Assembly: GCA_016291085.1 (NCBI GenBank) | Contig: JAEEVW010000008.1 | Coordinates: 1-64,000 of the forward strand | Reading direction: 5' to 3' | DNA from: Prevotella sp. | GTDB taxonomy: Bacteria; Bacteroidota; Bacteroidia; Bacteroidales; Bacteroidaceae | DNA: 64,000 nucleotides | Part shown: in pieces, positions 24,932 to 34,323 of the stretch | Numbering within the stretch: the first letter of the stretch is position 1 | Layout: each line of letters opens with the position of its first letter | Notes under the pieces: generated by a model | The model's database searches: none | What the model saw: the letters and a program-made list of their open reading frames with translations, nothing else | What the model was told of the DNA's origin: nothing | Program-made: the position numbers and the translations under genes

Positions 24932-26965
24932 ATGAAAAGAATGATGAAAACCCTGGGCGTTTGTCACGTTTGGCGGAGATGCTCCGTGTGCCTGATGCTG
25001 TTAGCTATTACTATGACTGTAAATGCACAAAGCATAGAACCCAATTTGAAATGGGGAAAGCCGACAGACGAAGAACTCAACATGACGGAGTATGCAGCCG
25101 ACAAGGAGGCTAAGGCTGTGGTGCTCTGCCATTTGACATCCGTCAACTATACGATGGATCTATACAACTATCTGGTAGACTATCATGTCAAAAAACGTAT
25201 CAAGATTCTGAAGGACGAAGGGAAAGACTATGCCAACATCAGTATTCCCTATATATACAATACGAATGAGGAATATGGCGAGGAAACCATTGAGTCCTTC
25301 AAGGCGACAGCCTATAATATCGTGAACGGTAAGGTTGTGAAGACAAAAATCGGCAAGGAGCAAATACACACCGAACGCATTGACGAAGACTACATGCTGG
25401 CTAAAGTTGCCATACCTCAGGTGAAGGCTGGAACAGTAATCGAGTACGAATTCACACGCCACAGCAATGTGTTCTTCCATATATACGACTGGGATGCACA
25501 GGAAGATATTCCTGTCATGTTTGCCCAATACAGATTGGAAATTCCCGCCTTTTTAATCTTTAATGTGGAGACTAGTGGGCTTCAAATCCTTCAGAGCTCT
25601 CATTCGACAGGTAGCCTTACTTACAACGCTTCCAGCGATAATATGTCGAGGCCGTCTTCCTGCAAGACAAATATCTATCTTTGCACAGGGCGTAGCCTGC
25701 CGGCACTTAAGGAAGATGACTTTGTGTGGAACGAGCGCGACTATATGTGCAAAGTCACAGCTGAGCTGAAGAGCTATGCATCGTCAGGAGGAAACTATCG
25801 CGACGTGAAGAAAACTTGGGAACAGGTGGAGAACGTTCTGCTGCAGCATTCGCAGTTCGGCTCACGTCTGAATGATCATAGCAAGTTCCGAGAAGAACTT
25901 GCTGCCGCAGGGATTGCTAAAATAACAAACTTAAATGAAAAGGTAGCGGCAACATTCAAGATGCTGCGCCAAAAGTTGGCGTGGAATGGAGAATACGAGT
26001 TGCTGGCACATTCTGCCTCAGAGGTCATCAAAAAAGGAAGCGGCACCAGTGGTGATCTGAATATGATACTCATCAACATGCTCGGAGATGTCGGCATACA
26101 GGCATGTCCCGTTGTTTTGAGCACTCGCCGTCACGGCCGTTTGCCACAGACATATCCAAGTCTGAACAAGCTAAACACCTTCATTGTTGCCGTGCCCAAT
26201 GGAACTGCTTGGTTGTACCTTGATGCTTCGTCAGCAAATGGCTACATTAATGTACTGTCTCCCAATCTTTATGTTGAAAATGCTCGTCTTATCCAAAAAG
26301 GCAAGCCCAGTCAATGGGTGAACCTACAGAAAATTGGTGAGGCAAGAAGCCAGATAACGGTTGTAGGCTCCATTTCGCCAGAAGGTGTAATGAACGGTGA
26401 ACGGACAGTACTCTATTCCGGCAATGCTGCATTCAATGAACGAAGGGCTTTTCGTGAGGCTAGCGACAGCGTAGCCTTCATTGCCAAGAAGGCAGCAGAT
26501 TACGGCATGGAGATAAGTAGTTGTCAGATGACTGGACATCGTGACTACGCAGCAAGTGTCAAGGAGGAGATGAAGTTTACCAAGCATGGCGAAGCAACCT
26601 CCGACCATATCTATATCAATCCCTTTACAGACTTCCCCATTCATAGCAACCCCTTTCTGGATACGGAACGACTGTTGCCTGTGGAATTTCCCTGTAAGCA
26701 GACTTTCAGCATGAGCATTCGTCTCATGCTGCCTGAAGGATGGAAATTGGAGGACGAGCCGAAAAGCACAAAGATTACTACTGAAGACAAGAGTATTAGC
26801 GGCCACATCCTGTATGAAGTCTCGGACGAACATCTGCTATCTATTCAGATTCAGTTTCGCCAGAGTAGTGTGACTTATTACAAAGATAAATATGAAACGC
26901 TGCGCCAGCTATATGATTTATTCTCTAACCGGAGCAAGGACATGCTGGTACTCAAGAAAATTTAG
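24932..26965 (+). CDS. Exported DUF3857 protein with a transglutaminase-like domain lacking the Cys
   Basis: A 677-aa protein with an N-terminal hydrophobic export segment ending TVNAQS. The first 300 residues match the DUF3857 pattern (VTAYNIVNGKVVKTK-like, VKAGTVIEYEFTRHSN). Near residue 365 the transglutaminase-like fold has GSGTSGDLNMILINMLGDVG where active enzymes have a Cys at the helix start, so it is probably catalytically inactive. The C terminus is DUF3858-like. It lies 9 bases before a second copy of the same architecture that keeps the Cys, suggesting a regulatory or structural partner. Substrate unknown. Confidence 0.8.
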   Translation: MKRMMKTLGVCHVWRRCSVCLMLLAITMTVNAQSIEPNLKWGKPTDEELNMTEYAADKEAKAVVLCHLTSVNYTMDLYNYLVDYHVKKRIKILKDEGKDYANISIPYIYNTNEEYGEETIESFKATAYNIVNGKVVKTKIGKEQIHTERIDEDYMLAKVAIPQVKAGTVIEYEFTRHSNVFFHIYDWDAQEDIPVMFAQYRLEIPAFLIFNVETSGLQILQSSHSTGSLTYNASSDNMSRPSSCKTNIYLCTGRSLPALKEDDFVWNERDYMCKVTAELKSYASSGGNYRDVKKTWEQVENVLLQHSQFGSRLNDHSKFREELAAAGIAKITNLNEKVAATFKMLRQKLAWNGEYELLAHSASEVIKKGSGTSGDLNMILINMLGDVGIQACPVVLSTRRHGRLPQTYPSLNKLNTFIVAVPNGTAWLYLDASSANGYINVLSPNLYVENARLIQKGKPSQWVNLQKIGEARSQITVVGSISPEGVMNGERTVLYSGNAAFNERRAFREASDSVAFIAKKAADYGMEISSCQMTGHRDYAASVKEEMKFTKHGEATSDHIYINPFTDFPIHSNPFLDTERLLPVEFPCKQTFSMSIRLMLPEGWKLEDEPKSTKITTEDKSISGHILYEVSDEHLLSIQIQFRQSSVTYYKDKYETLRQLYDLFSNRSKDMLVLKKI

Positions 26966-26974
26966 GGAAAAGAC

Positions 26975-28852
26975 ATGAGACAGATTCTTTTTCTTGCGTT
27001 ACTGCTGGCGACTATCCAACATTCCACAGCACAGATTGCAACGCCACACTCTGCCCAAAGGTCAGAGAATGCGGTGGTGGAAGAGTCTTTGACCGATGTC
27101 GAATGCATCAGCCCCACACATGCCATCATCCGTTTCAAGGAAGTGACAACCATTCTTAACGAGCATGGAGCAGATCTTGCCACGTTCGTCTGTTCGTGTA
27201 GCAAGAACGAGAAGCTGACACGTTTCAAGGGGCTAGTGACGGATGCCGCAGGGCGTATTATTCGTAAATTCAAGGAGAGTGAGCTGAAACAAACGGAATA
27301 CTCCCAGTATCTTGCCATTGACGACTATAAGATGTTTCTTGATTACACTCCACCCGTCTATCCCGTCACCATCACCTACGAATGGACGATGGAAAGTCGT
27401 GACAATCTGATAGAGTTTCCGCGTTTTTGTCCGCAGACCGACTATGATGTCAGCGTCAAGAAGGCTTCATACACCCTTACTGCCCCAAAGGAACTTGCTG
27501 TCCGTCATGCCTTGTTGAACATCGACAAGACAGTAAACGTCAGCGAGAAATCCACAGGCTTACAGGTTCTTAGTCTAGAACTCTCTGATTTGCCTGCATT
27601 GAAAGATGAACCCTATTCCCGTCCGCTTCGTGAACGCCTGCCGATGGCTTGGTTCGCACCTACCATCTTTACATACTATGGTACTCAGGGAAGCCTGAAG
27701 GATTGGAGGGAATACGGAAAATGGGAATATAGCCTCATCAATGGAAGTGAAGTACTTCCTGCTGCCGTATGTCAGGAATTGCACCAACTGACGGATGGCT
27801 TGAAGACTGACCGCGAGAAGATTGATGCACTCTACCAAAGGCTTGAAAAGACCACCCGCTACGTGGCTGTGCTCCTTGGCATTGGAGGTCAGAAACCGGC
27901 CCCCGCTGCCGATGTCTGTAAGAGCGGCTTCGGTGACTGCAAGGGGTTGTCGAATTACATGCGTGCTATGTTGAAAGTAGTAGGAATTCCCTCAAACTAC
28001 GTCACCATCAGTACCACTAATCGCCAACTGCTGAAAGACTTCGCCAGCGTAGGACAGATGAACCACGTCATTCTGCAAGTGCCGCTTCAGGGTGATACAC
28101 TCTGGCTGGAGTGTACTAATCCGCAATTGCCTATGGGCTATGTGCATGAGGACATTGCCGGCCATAATGCCATTGAGGTCAGCGAGGCAGGAGGCAGGTT
28201 AGTACAACTGCCTGTCTATGCTGACAGCGCGAATTTGATGCACAGCAAGATCCACATCCAGCTGGATTCAAAAGGAGCAGCGGATGTGTCGCTTTCGCAA
28301 GATTTCCATAACTGGCAATATGAGCATTACATCCCACTATTGAAGATGGACGAGAAAGACCGTCATAAAACCTTACAGCGGATGATTCGTGTGCCTCAGG
28401 CTGAAATCGGCAGTATGGATGTCCGCGAGGACGGTGCCACTATTACTGTCGATGCTGAGATTAAAAGCCAACGCTATGCTACCACTACGGGTCAGCGACT
28501 CTTCGTTCCTATATGTCCTATTCATAATGGTTATAGTGCGCCCCCTGCACTTCCCAATCGTCAGGAGGACATTTATCTGGGGGCAGGCTATTGGGATAAA
28601 GACGAGATAACCCTCGCCATTCCTGAAGGCTATGAAATTGAAGCCATGCCGAAAGACCAGACCGTAGAGCAGCCCTTCGGCACGTTCTCTTTCACTGTTC
28701 AACGTACAGATAGTGAGGTACGCATACAAAACTGCCTGTTGATGAAATCAGGAACTTACGACAAGTCGCAGTATCCTCAGTTCATTGATTTTATGAAGAA
28801 GATCAGCAGCATCTACAGTCAAAAAATCGTTCTTAAAAAACAAGATTCTTAA
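26975..28852 (+). CDS. Exported DUF3857 / transglutaminase-like protein with intact Cys
   Basis: A 625-aa protein with a signal peptide (MRQILFLALLLATIQHSTAQ), a DUF3857 region (VYPVTITYEWTMESRDNLIE) and a transglutaminase-like core near residue 315 with the catalytic-type Cys in SGFGDCKGLSNYMRAML, then His in GQMNHVILQV and an acidic residue in LWLECTNP. The fold could make or cut isopeptide or peptide bonds in the periplasm or at the surface. It is a tandem paralogue of the preceding gene. Confidence 0.82.
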   Translation: MRQILFLALLLATIQHSTAQIATPHSAQRSENAVVEESLTDVECISPTHAIIRFKEVTTILNEHGADLATFVCSCSKNEKLTRFKGLVTDAAGRIIRKFKESELKQTEYSQYLAIDDYKMFLDYTPPVYPVTITYEWTMESRDNLIEFPRFCPQTDYDVSVKKASYTLTAPKELAVRHALLNIDKTVNVSEKSTGLQVLSLELSDLPALKDEPYSRPLRERLPMAWFAPTIFTYYGTQGSLKDWREYGKWEYSLINGSEVLPAAVCQELHQLTDGLKTDREKIDALYQRLEKTTRYVAVLLGIGGQKPAPAADVCKSGFGDCKGLSNYMRAMLKVVGIPSNYVTISTTNRQLLKDFASVGQMNHVILQVPLQGDTLWLECTNPQLPMGYVHEDIAGHNAIEVSEAGGRLVQLPVYADSANLMHSKIHIQLDSKGAADVSLSQDFHNWQYEHYIPLLKMDEKDRHKTLQRMIRVPQAEIGSMDVREDGATITVDAEIKSQRYATTTGQRLFVPICPIHNGYSAPPALPNRQEDIYLGAGYWDKDEITLAIPEGYEIEAMPKDQTVEQPFGTFSFTVQRTDSEVRIQNCLLMKSGTYDKSQYPQFIDFMKKISSIYSQKIVLKKQDS

Positions 28853-28994
28853 CCTTTTCGAAAATAATGAATCGTTGATTCGCTGTCTTCTTTGTCCAGT
28901 GAGAGATTAAAGGTGTAAGTGTTTAGTAATGTTAAATAATTGATTTTCCAAGCAGAAAATGGTGCGTTTCCTTCTTTGTTTGAAAAATAAACAT

Positions 28995-29002
28995 TATCTT
29001 TG
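28995..29002 (+). promoter_or_regulatory. Promoter -7 box before the membrane protein gene
   Basis: TATCTTTG followed by GCATC, 34 bases upstream of the ATG at 29037. TTTG copies occur 12-16 bases upstream rather than at the usual 19-20, so the -33 match is poor. Confidence 0.65.
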
Positions 29003-29036
29003 CATCAGAATGTTTATGATTTAAACCTAACGCCGA

Positions 29037-29630
29037 ATGACTACTACTGACGAGCTGGACCTTATCACGCGAATGCGAAGCGAGGTTGTGAACCGCAAGG
29101 AACTGACAGGCGAAAACCTGTTCCTGGCTTGGGGTTATCCTACAGCCGTCGTGTTGTTCATGGAGTTTGTCGCCCTTCTGATATGGAATGAAGACTGGTG
29201 CGCATGGCTCTGGACTGGGATTCCCCTGGTTGGCGTGCCGCTGATGGTATATTTCCTGAACGAGGACTACGAGCGCACGCATCACCGTACACTCGAGGCG
29301 AATATCGTGCTGATGATGTGGATATTCATCGGCTTTGCTTCGTGCGTGGGTGGGACTGCGATGGGCTTTACTGGCGTGTTTCCCCAGTGCTATTGTGCCT
29401 ATCAGGGACTGCTCGTCGGTATGGGCTGCTTCATGACGGGCATTATCCTCCATTTCCGTCCCAAGATTATTTGCGGCATTATAGCCTCAGTGCTTTCTGT
29501 CGTACCTCTATTCCTTCAGGGCGACCTTTGGTCTTGGCAGCTGCTTGTGGCATCGCTCGTCTCCGTCATCGCCCTCATCATTCCTGGGCACCTGTTCCGT
29601 CGATACGTAAAACAACAAAGATATGAGTAA
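29037..29630 (+). CDS. Five- or six-helix membrane protein, unrecognised
   Basis: A 197-aa protein: a short cytosolic N terminus with LDLITRMRSEVVNRKELTGE, then hydrophobic segments near 36-52, 58-75, 90-112, 117-137, 140-155 and 163-182. I recognise no family motif. Its end overlaps the next gene by 8 bases, so it works with the winged-helix protein, perhaps as its membrane sensor or target. Confidence 0.75.
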   Translation: MTTTDELDLITRMRSEVVNRKELTGENLFLAWGYPTAVVLFMEFVALLIWNEDWCAWLWTGIPLVGVPLMVYFLNEDYERTHHRTLEANIVLMMWIFIGFASCVGGTAMGFTGVFPQCYCAYQGLLVGMGCFMTGIILHFRPKIICGIIASVLSVVPLFLQGDLWSWQLLVASLVSVIALIIPGHLFRRYVKQQRYE

Positions 29631-29961
29631 TTTCAAATTCCAAGTCATCAATCCACTGCTTCATAGCGAGCTGCGTTTGAAAATCATGGTGGCCCTCGAT
29701 TCGCTCGAGAGCGCCGACTTTATGTATCTGTGTCAGATTACCGACTCTACACGCGGCAATGTGAGCACACAAATCACCACGCTGAAAGATGCCGGCTATA
29801 TCGATGTGTCGAAGATGGGCATTGGGCGCTTCTCACGCACCACTTGTAGCATCACCGCCCTTGGCCGTGAAGCCCTGCGAGCCTACGAAGAAGGCCTGCG
29901 CCGCCTGTTCTCCCAGCAGGTACCCTCCCAGCACGACGAACAAGCGTCGGAAGCAGGTTGA
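29623..29961 (+). CDS. Winged-helix DNA-binding protein (HTH_34 type)
   Basis: A 112-aa protein. Residues 8-95 form a winged helix: LRLKIMVALDSLESADFMYL, ITDSTRGNVSTQITTLKDAG (recognition helix), then RFSRTTCSITALGREALRAY (wing). The pattern is that of small stand-alone regulators paired with membrane proteins in Bacteroidota. It overlaps the upstream gene by 8 bases. Confidence 0.85.
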   Translation: MSNFKFQVINPLLHSELRLKIMVALDSLESADFMYLCQITDSTRGNVSTQITTLKDAGYIDVSKMGIGRFSRTTCSITALGREALRAYEEGLRRLFSQQVPSQHDEQASEAG

Positions 29962-30030
29962 ACGCTAACAGAAACACAAAAAACGCCTATATATTTCCCC
30001 AAATTACTAATAATTAAAACTAAATGTCAC

Positions 30031-33000
30031 ATGAAAAAGAAAACTAACTTATTCGCGAGGGCGGCCATGACGCTGCTGCTTGCCGTGCTCTGCTCCGTAG
30101 GGGTATGGGCACAAAGTGAGGTGGTTACCGTTGGCACAGGCGGCAGAGCAAGCAGCTATCTGCCCTGTTATCCGAACAACACGTACTCCATGAGTCAGCA
30201 AATCTACACGAGTGAGGAGATTGGCAAGGCCGGATTGATTACCAGCATTGCCTTCTACAACTACGACACGGGAAGTGCTCGCGAGTGCGACATCTATCTG
30301 TCGTACACTGCCAAGACGTCGTTCGATAGCAGTACTGATTGGGTGACTGTCAGTGCTGAGAACTTAGTTTTCAGTGGTACGATGAAGTTGGGTAGCGAAT
30401 GGACCATCATCGATTTCGACACACCGTTCCAGTACGATGGCACGCAGAACCTGCTCCTTACCGTCGACGACAATACGGGTAAGGATACTGGCTCGAATTT
30501 CAGCATCAGTGTTAGTGAAGTGTCATCTAACCAGGCATTGTATTATTATAAGATGTTTGGTACACCCGTCAATCTAGACCCCACGCAGGCCATCACAGAG
30601 GAAGGAACAGTCTATGACAGAAAGAATTACATCAAGCTCTGTTTCGAGACCTATCCCAAGCCCTACAGATTCGAGGCTGTCGAGGTGGGTGATGTCAGCG
30701 CACAGGTTCAGTGCTCGCTACGTGGCGATGCCACTGCCTGGAACCTGCGCTATCGCAAGGTGGCTGGCGAGGGCGAAGAAGAGCAGCGCTGGATTACGCC
30801 AGAGGCTATCACCGACCGTTCCTATACCATCGAGGACCTGACACCTCACACCAAATACGAGGCCCAGGTGCAGGGCGTCTTTGCCGACGACCATTTCAGC
30901 GACTGGACCGAGCCGCTAGTCTTCACCACCAACTGCTGTCCAGTAGAGCAACAGGCAGAAATTATCTATGCCCTCAACAGCAATTACAGCAACTATTACG
31001 GCTATGCTGTACAGTTCATTGATATCACCGATGCAGAGAATCCTGTTGAGGTGGCTTATGTTAACCCGCCGGGTTATGGTCTTTATGGAGGCAGCCTGAC
31101 GCTTTGCTGTGGACATAAATACAAGGTGAACTGGATATCCGATGCTGAACATCCGGATTCTTACCAGAATTATTCTCTCGCACTTTATTTCGAGCCAGGC
31201 GACCTGTTCTACACGATGGCACGCGGCGGGGCTCCCAGCGAGACTGGCGAGCTGACCACCTTTGTTATGGACTGTGGCGACTATTGCGCTCAGATGCCAG
31301 GTGATTTTGAGGTTGCAGGCACTACCTTCAATTCGGCAACGCTTCATTTCATCGCTGAGACCAAGAATGGCGAAGTAGTCTATTCCACTGAGGCCGACTT
31401 CGATCCCAACATGGTTACTCCAACCAGTGTCACCTTCGATGAGCTCACCGTCGATCCCGATTCATGGATACAAAATCCGCCCAACCGCGCACTGACGCTG
31501 ACAGGCTTGGAGCCGCTGACAACGTATTATGTCAGCATGCGCGCCGTATGCGAGACAGGAGGCACCAGTCGCTGGTCAAATCCCGTCAAGGTGACGACAG
31601 GTTCGCGTTACGATGCTCCGTCGCAAGTGATAGCCAAAGCCATCAACAGTCGTACGGAGGACCTTTCATGGAGTGGCAATGGCAACGAGCGAGCCTATAA
31701 CCTCTACTACAGACTACAGGCCGCAGGTAATCCCGTCAACTTGGACGACGTCATCACGTTTGGTGGCGGCAATGGCGAAGGTTTCGACAATGGCAGCTGG
31801 GGCAAAGGCATCATGAGCTCTCATGGCAACCGTCCCTTCAGCAATACGCTCTTCGTCAGTAATGTCCCTGCAGGCAGCAGCTTCAGCTTCAAGGCCGGCA
31901 ACGGTAAGTCGGGCGGTGGCGCAATTAGTTTCCTTTATGGCATGCAGAAACAGCAAGACGGCGCGCCCCTTGATCAGATGAAGCATTTCGACAAGAAGTG
32001 TCTGAACGACGCCGACCGCGCAGCAGTCATCAAGGGCTTGGAGAATAAGCTGAAGGAAACAACGGACGAGGAACTCATCACGTCTCTCAAAGCAGAGATA
32101 GATGAGTTGAACAGCCTGCCCACCGATGCTCAGAAGCTGGCACGCATGAAGGAGTTGGAGAAGTTTATCGAGAACATTATGGCTGAATTAGCATCACTTG
32201 CCTTCAAGAATGCGAATGGTGAAATCTCGGACATAGAGTATCTGGAGCAGCGGTTACCCCTTGAAACTCAGAAAACTCTTGCTGAACAAGAACTGAGCGA
32301 ACTCCGTGCCATCACCACCGATGCCGAGAATCCCAACAACGATGGCTTCTCCATCTCCAACGCTGGTAATGCGTCTGCTCAGTCTCCCCATCGTGCACCG
32401 GAGAATGAGACGTACATCTTCTTTATCCGCCACGCTGACCCCAACGGCATCTTGTTAGTCAAGGACCTGACCATTACTCCCCCGGAGAAACTCGGCGAGT
32501 GGATTGTCATCCCCAACATTACCGGTACGCAGTATACGCTTACAGGCTTAGCGCCTGGCACTACCTACGAGACGATGGTGGAACCCATCTATGAGGACGG
32601 CACTACCGGCATGCAAAGCCCCATCACCGTATTCACCACGCTGGGCGCAGAGACCGAGCCGACAGAGAGCATGTTCTCCGTCAGCGACAGCAAGAAGGTG
32701 CTGTTTGCAAAGGGTAACCTGCGCTGCGAAGGTGACAGATACGAGGCCGCGTGGTCCATGGCCAAACAGCAGTACGAGGTGCTGGGTCAGGATAATATCA
32801 ATGTACAGGGCGAGCGCAGCTATCCCGCATGGCTCATCGACCTGCTCTGCTGGAGCACCGCCAAGAACTACTACGGCATCGACAATATGTACTATTACGA
32901 TGATGATGAAGCTCAGTCTTACTTCAATGGTGAGTTTGCCGACTGGGGCGAGTGTCCCACGCTCGTACGCGACCTCGGAACAGGCTGGACCACGCTGAGC

Positions 33001-33552
33001 AAGGATGAATGGAACTACCTGCTCAATGAGCGTAAGGATGCCGCACAGCTCAAGTCGCTCGCCACCGTTAATGGCGTGAAGGGTCTCGTGCTGCTGCCTG
33101 ACGAGTGGACAGCCCCCGACGGAGTCCTCATCAGCGACGAGATGACTGCCGAGCAGTGGGCTGCCATCGAGCAGACCGGCGCTGTATTCCTGCCTGCTGC
33201 CGGACAGATGACATCAACTTATGTAGATTATGTGTCCACCACAACCGTCAACGATGCTGCCACCTATTGGACCAGTACACCGGCCGACGATGCCTCAGGC
33301 ATGAGTGCCATTGTGTTGACCATAGGCCAATCAGGCGCCACACTCGATGCAACCCTGAGCCGTCGCGTCATGACCGCTGTCCGTCTGGTGAAGGATTCAG
33401 GCTACAAGCCCGACACCCCCACCATACTGGATACACCCATTGAGCGTCCTGCCGACAACAACTGGTACACCCTCGATGGTCGTCGCCTGGCCGTCAAGCC
33501 TACACAGCGCGGCATCTATATCAACAGTGGTAGAAAGGTTGTGATCCGCTAA
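30031..33552 (+). CDS. Fibronectin type III surface protein with central coiled coil
   Basis: An 1173-aa protein with a signal peptide ending GVWAQS. Residues about 200-305, 420-525 and 860-885 look like fibronectin III units (LTPHTKYEAQVQGVFADDHF, TGLEPLTTYYVSMRAVCETG, LAPGTTYETMVEPIY). Residues about 650-760 are a charged coiled coil (ADRAAVIKGLENKLKETTDE). About 885-1130 resembles Bacteroides FISUMP-like blocks (FSVSDSKKVLFAKGNLR, WTTLSKDEWNYLLNER). The end WYTLDGRRLAVKPTQRGIYI then NSGRKVVIR is the shared sorting module. A coiled coil inside an FnIII array is unusual and suggests a stalk. Confidence 0.82.
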   Translation: MKKKTNLFARAAMTLLLAVLCSVGVWAQSEVVTVGTGGRASSYLPCYPNNTYSMSQQIYTSEEIGKAGLITSIAFYNYDTGSARECDIYLSYTAKTSFDSSTDWVTVSAENLVFSGTMKLGSEWTIIDFDTPFQYDGTQNLLLTVDDNTGKDTGSNFSISVSEVSSNQALYYYKMFGTPVNLDPTQAITEEGTVYDRKNYIKLCFETYPKPYRFEAVEVGDVSAQVQCSLRGDATAWNLRYRKVAGEGEEEQRWITPEAITDRSYTIEDLTPHTKYEAQVQGVFADDHFSDWTEPLVFTTNCCPVEQQAEIIYALNSNYSNYYGYAVQFIDITDAENPVEVAYVNPPGYGLYGGSLTLCCGHKYKVNWISDAEHPDSYQNYSLALYFEPGDLFYTMARGGAPSETGELTTFVMDCGDYCAQMPGDFEVAGTTFNSATLHFIAETKNGEVVYSTEADFDPNMVTPTSVTFDELTVDPDSWIQNPPNRALTLTGLEPLTTYYVSMRAVCETGGTSRWSNPVKVTTGSRYDAPSQVIAKAINSRTEDLSWSGNGNERAYNLYYRLQAAGNPVNLDDVITFGGGNGEGFDNGSWGKGIMSSHGNRPFSNTLFVSNVPAGSSFSFKAGNGKSGGGAISFLYGMQKQQDGAPLDQMKHFDKKCLNDADRAAVIKGLENKLKETTDEELITSLKAEIDELNSLPTDAQKLARMKELEKFIENIMAELASLAFKNANGEISDIEYLEQRLPLETQKTLAEQELSELRAITTDAENPNNDGFSISNAGNASAQSPHRAPENETYIFFIRHADPNGILLVKDLTITPPEKLGEWIVIPNITGTQYTLTGLAPGTTYETMVEPIYEDGTTGMQSPITVFTTLGAETEPTESMFSVSDSKKVLFAKGNLRCEGDRYEAAWSMAKQQYEVLGQDNINVQGERSYPAWLIDLLCWSTAKNYYGIDNMYYYDDDEAQSYFNGEFADWGECPTLVRDLGTGWTTLSKDEWNYLLNERKDAAQLKSLATVNGVKGLVLLPDEWTAPDGVLISDEMTAEQWAAIEQTGAVFLPAAGQMTSTYVDYVSTTTVNDAATYWTSTPADDASGMSAIVLTIGQSGATLDATLSRRVMTAVRLVKDSGYKPDTPTILDTPIERPADNNWYTLDGRRLAVKPTQRGIYINSGRKVVIR

Positions 33553-33577
33553 ACGTCAACCACTCACTAATCAACAG

Positions 33578-33608
33578 GGAGCCATCCACAAACGGTTGGC
33601 TCCTTTTT
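33578..33608 (+). terminator. Terminator after the fibronectin III gene
   Basis: GGAGCCA (33578-33584) pairs with TGGCTCC (33597-33603), with inner CC/GG, followed by TTTTTAT. Confidence 0.88.
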
Positions 33609-33673
33609 ATATTTTTATAAATAATTAGATTTGAAAAAATACCATTTATGGGAAGCAATTGAAATAAAATGTG

Positions 33674-33681
33674 TAACTTTG
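33674..33681 (+). promoter_or_regulatory. Promoter -7 box of the thioesterase gene
   Basis: TAACTTTG followed by GCATG. The first in-frame ATG (33683) is 2 bases after the box and cannot be translated from this promoter, so the ATG at 33716 is taken. Confidence 0.75.
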
Positions 33682-33715
33682 CATGCGAAATCTGATAGAG
33701 GGAATCATTGCAACT

Positions 33716-34117
33716 ATGAATATACAGGAATTACTGAATCGTACGGATCGCTTTGCAGCGAATGCAGGGTGTAGGATTACTGAGGTGGATGCAGAACATG
33801 CTGTGGCTGAGATGCTGGTGACGGCAGAGCATCTGAATGGCGGACAGGTTTGTCAGGGAGGCGCCTTGTTTACATTGGCGGACCTGGCCATAGCAGCCCT
33901 GATGAACTATCAGGGACAGCTTACCTTCGGCATCAGCAACAGCATCATGTTTGTGTCGAGTGCCAAAGAGGGCGATTTGCTTCGGGCAGAAGCCGTCAGC
34001 GTGTGCAACCATCACAAAATTCCTTCCGTTGAAGTGCGTGTGACGAACCAGGAAGGCCGTCTCGTCTGTCACGTCACAGGCATGGGGTATCGCAAGTCCA
34101 TATCCATTCCTGAATAG
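33716..34117 (+). CDS. Hotdog-fold thioesterase, PaaI-like
   Basis: A 133-aa single-hotdog protein. It has the PaaI-type signature LNGGQVCQGGALFTLADLAI, with the active-site HLNGG and GGALFTLAD helix, and FGISNSIMFVSSAKEGD in the second strand pair. Such enzymes hydrolyse acyl- or aryl-CoA thioesters. Substrate cannot be read from sequence. It is monocistronic by context. Confidence 0.88.
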   Translation: MNIQELLNRTDRFAANAGCRITEVDAEHAVAEMLVTAEHLNGGQVCQGGALFTLADLAIAALMNYQGQLTFGISNSIMFVSSAKEGDLLRAEAVSVCNHHKIPSVEVRVTNQEGRLVCHVTGMGYRKSISIPE

Positions 34118-34230
34118 TCGCCTACCCCTCCCGAAAGAAGATGCTGTTTTGCAACGTGGAGTTTGCAAAGCGGGCGGAGACGTGTAAGGCGATGAGTAAA
34201 ATGTGCAGAAATATGCATCCGCAGGGGGAA

Positions 34231-34277
34231 AAGTTCAAAGTTCAAAGTTCATAGTTCAAAGATATTTGCTACCTTTG
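34231..34277 (+). promoter_or_regulatory. Heptamer array abutting the DASS transporter promoter
   Basis: AAGTTCA three times and TAGTTCA once (34231-34258), then AAGATATT and the -7 box TACCTTTG at 34270-34277. No TTTG is present at -33; the array occupies that position, so it may be part of promoter recognition here. Confidence 0.8.
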
Positions 34278-34323
34278 CACCCGAAAAATTAAATCTATCA
34301 CATATTAAATCTATCAGTAAGTA

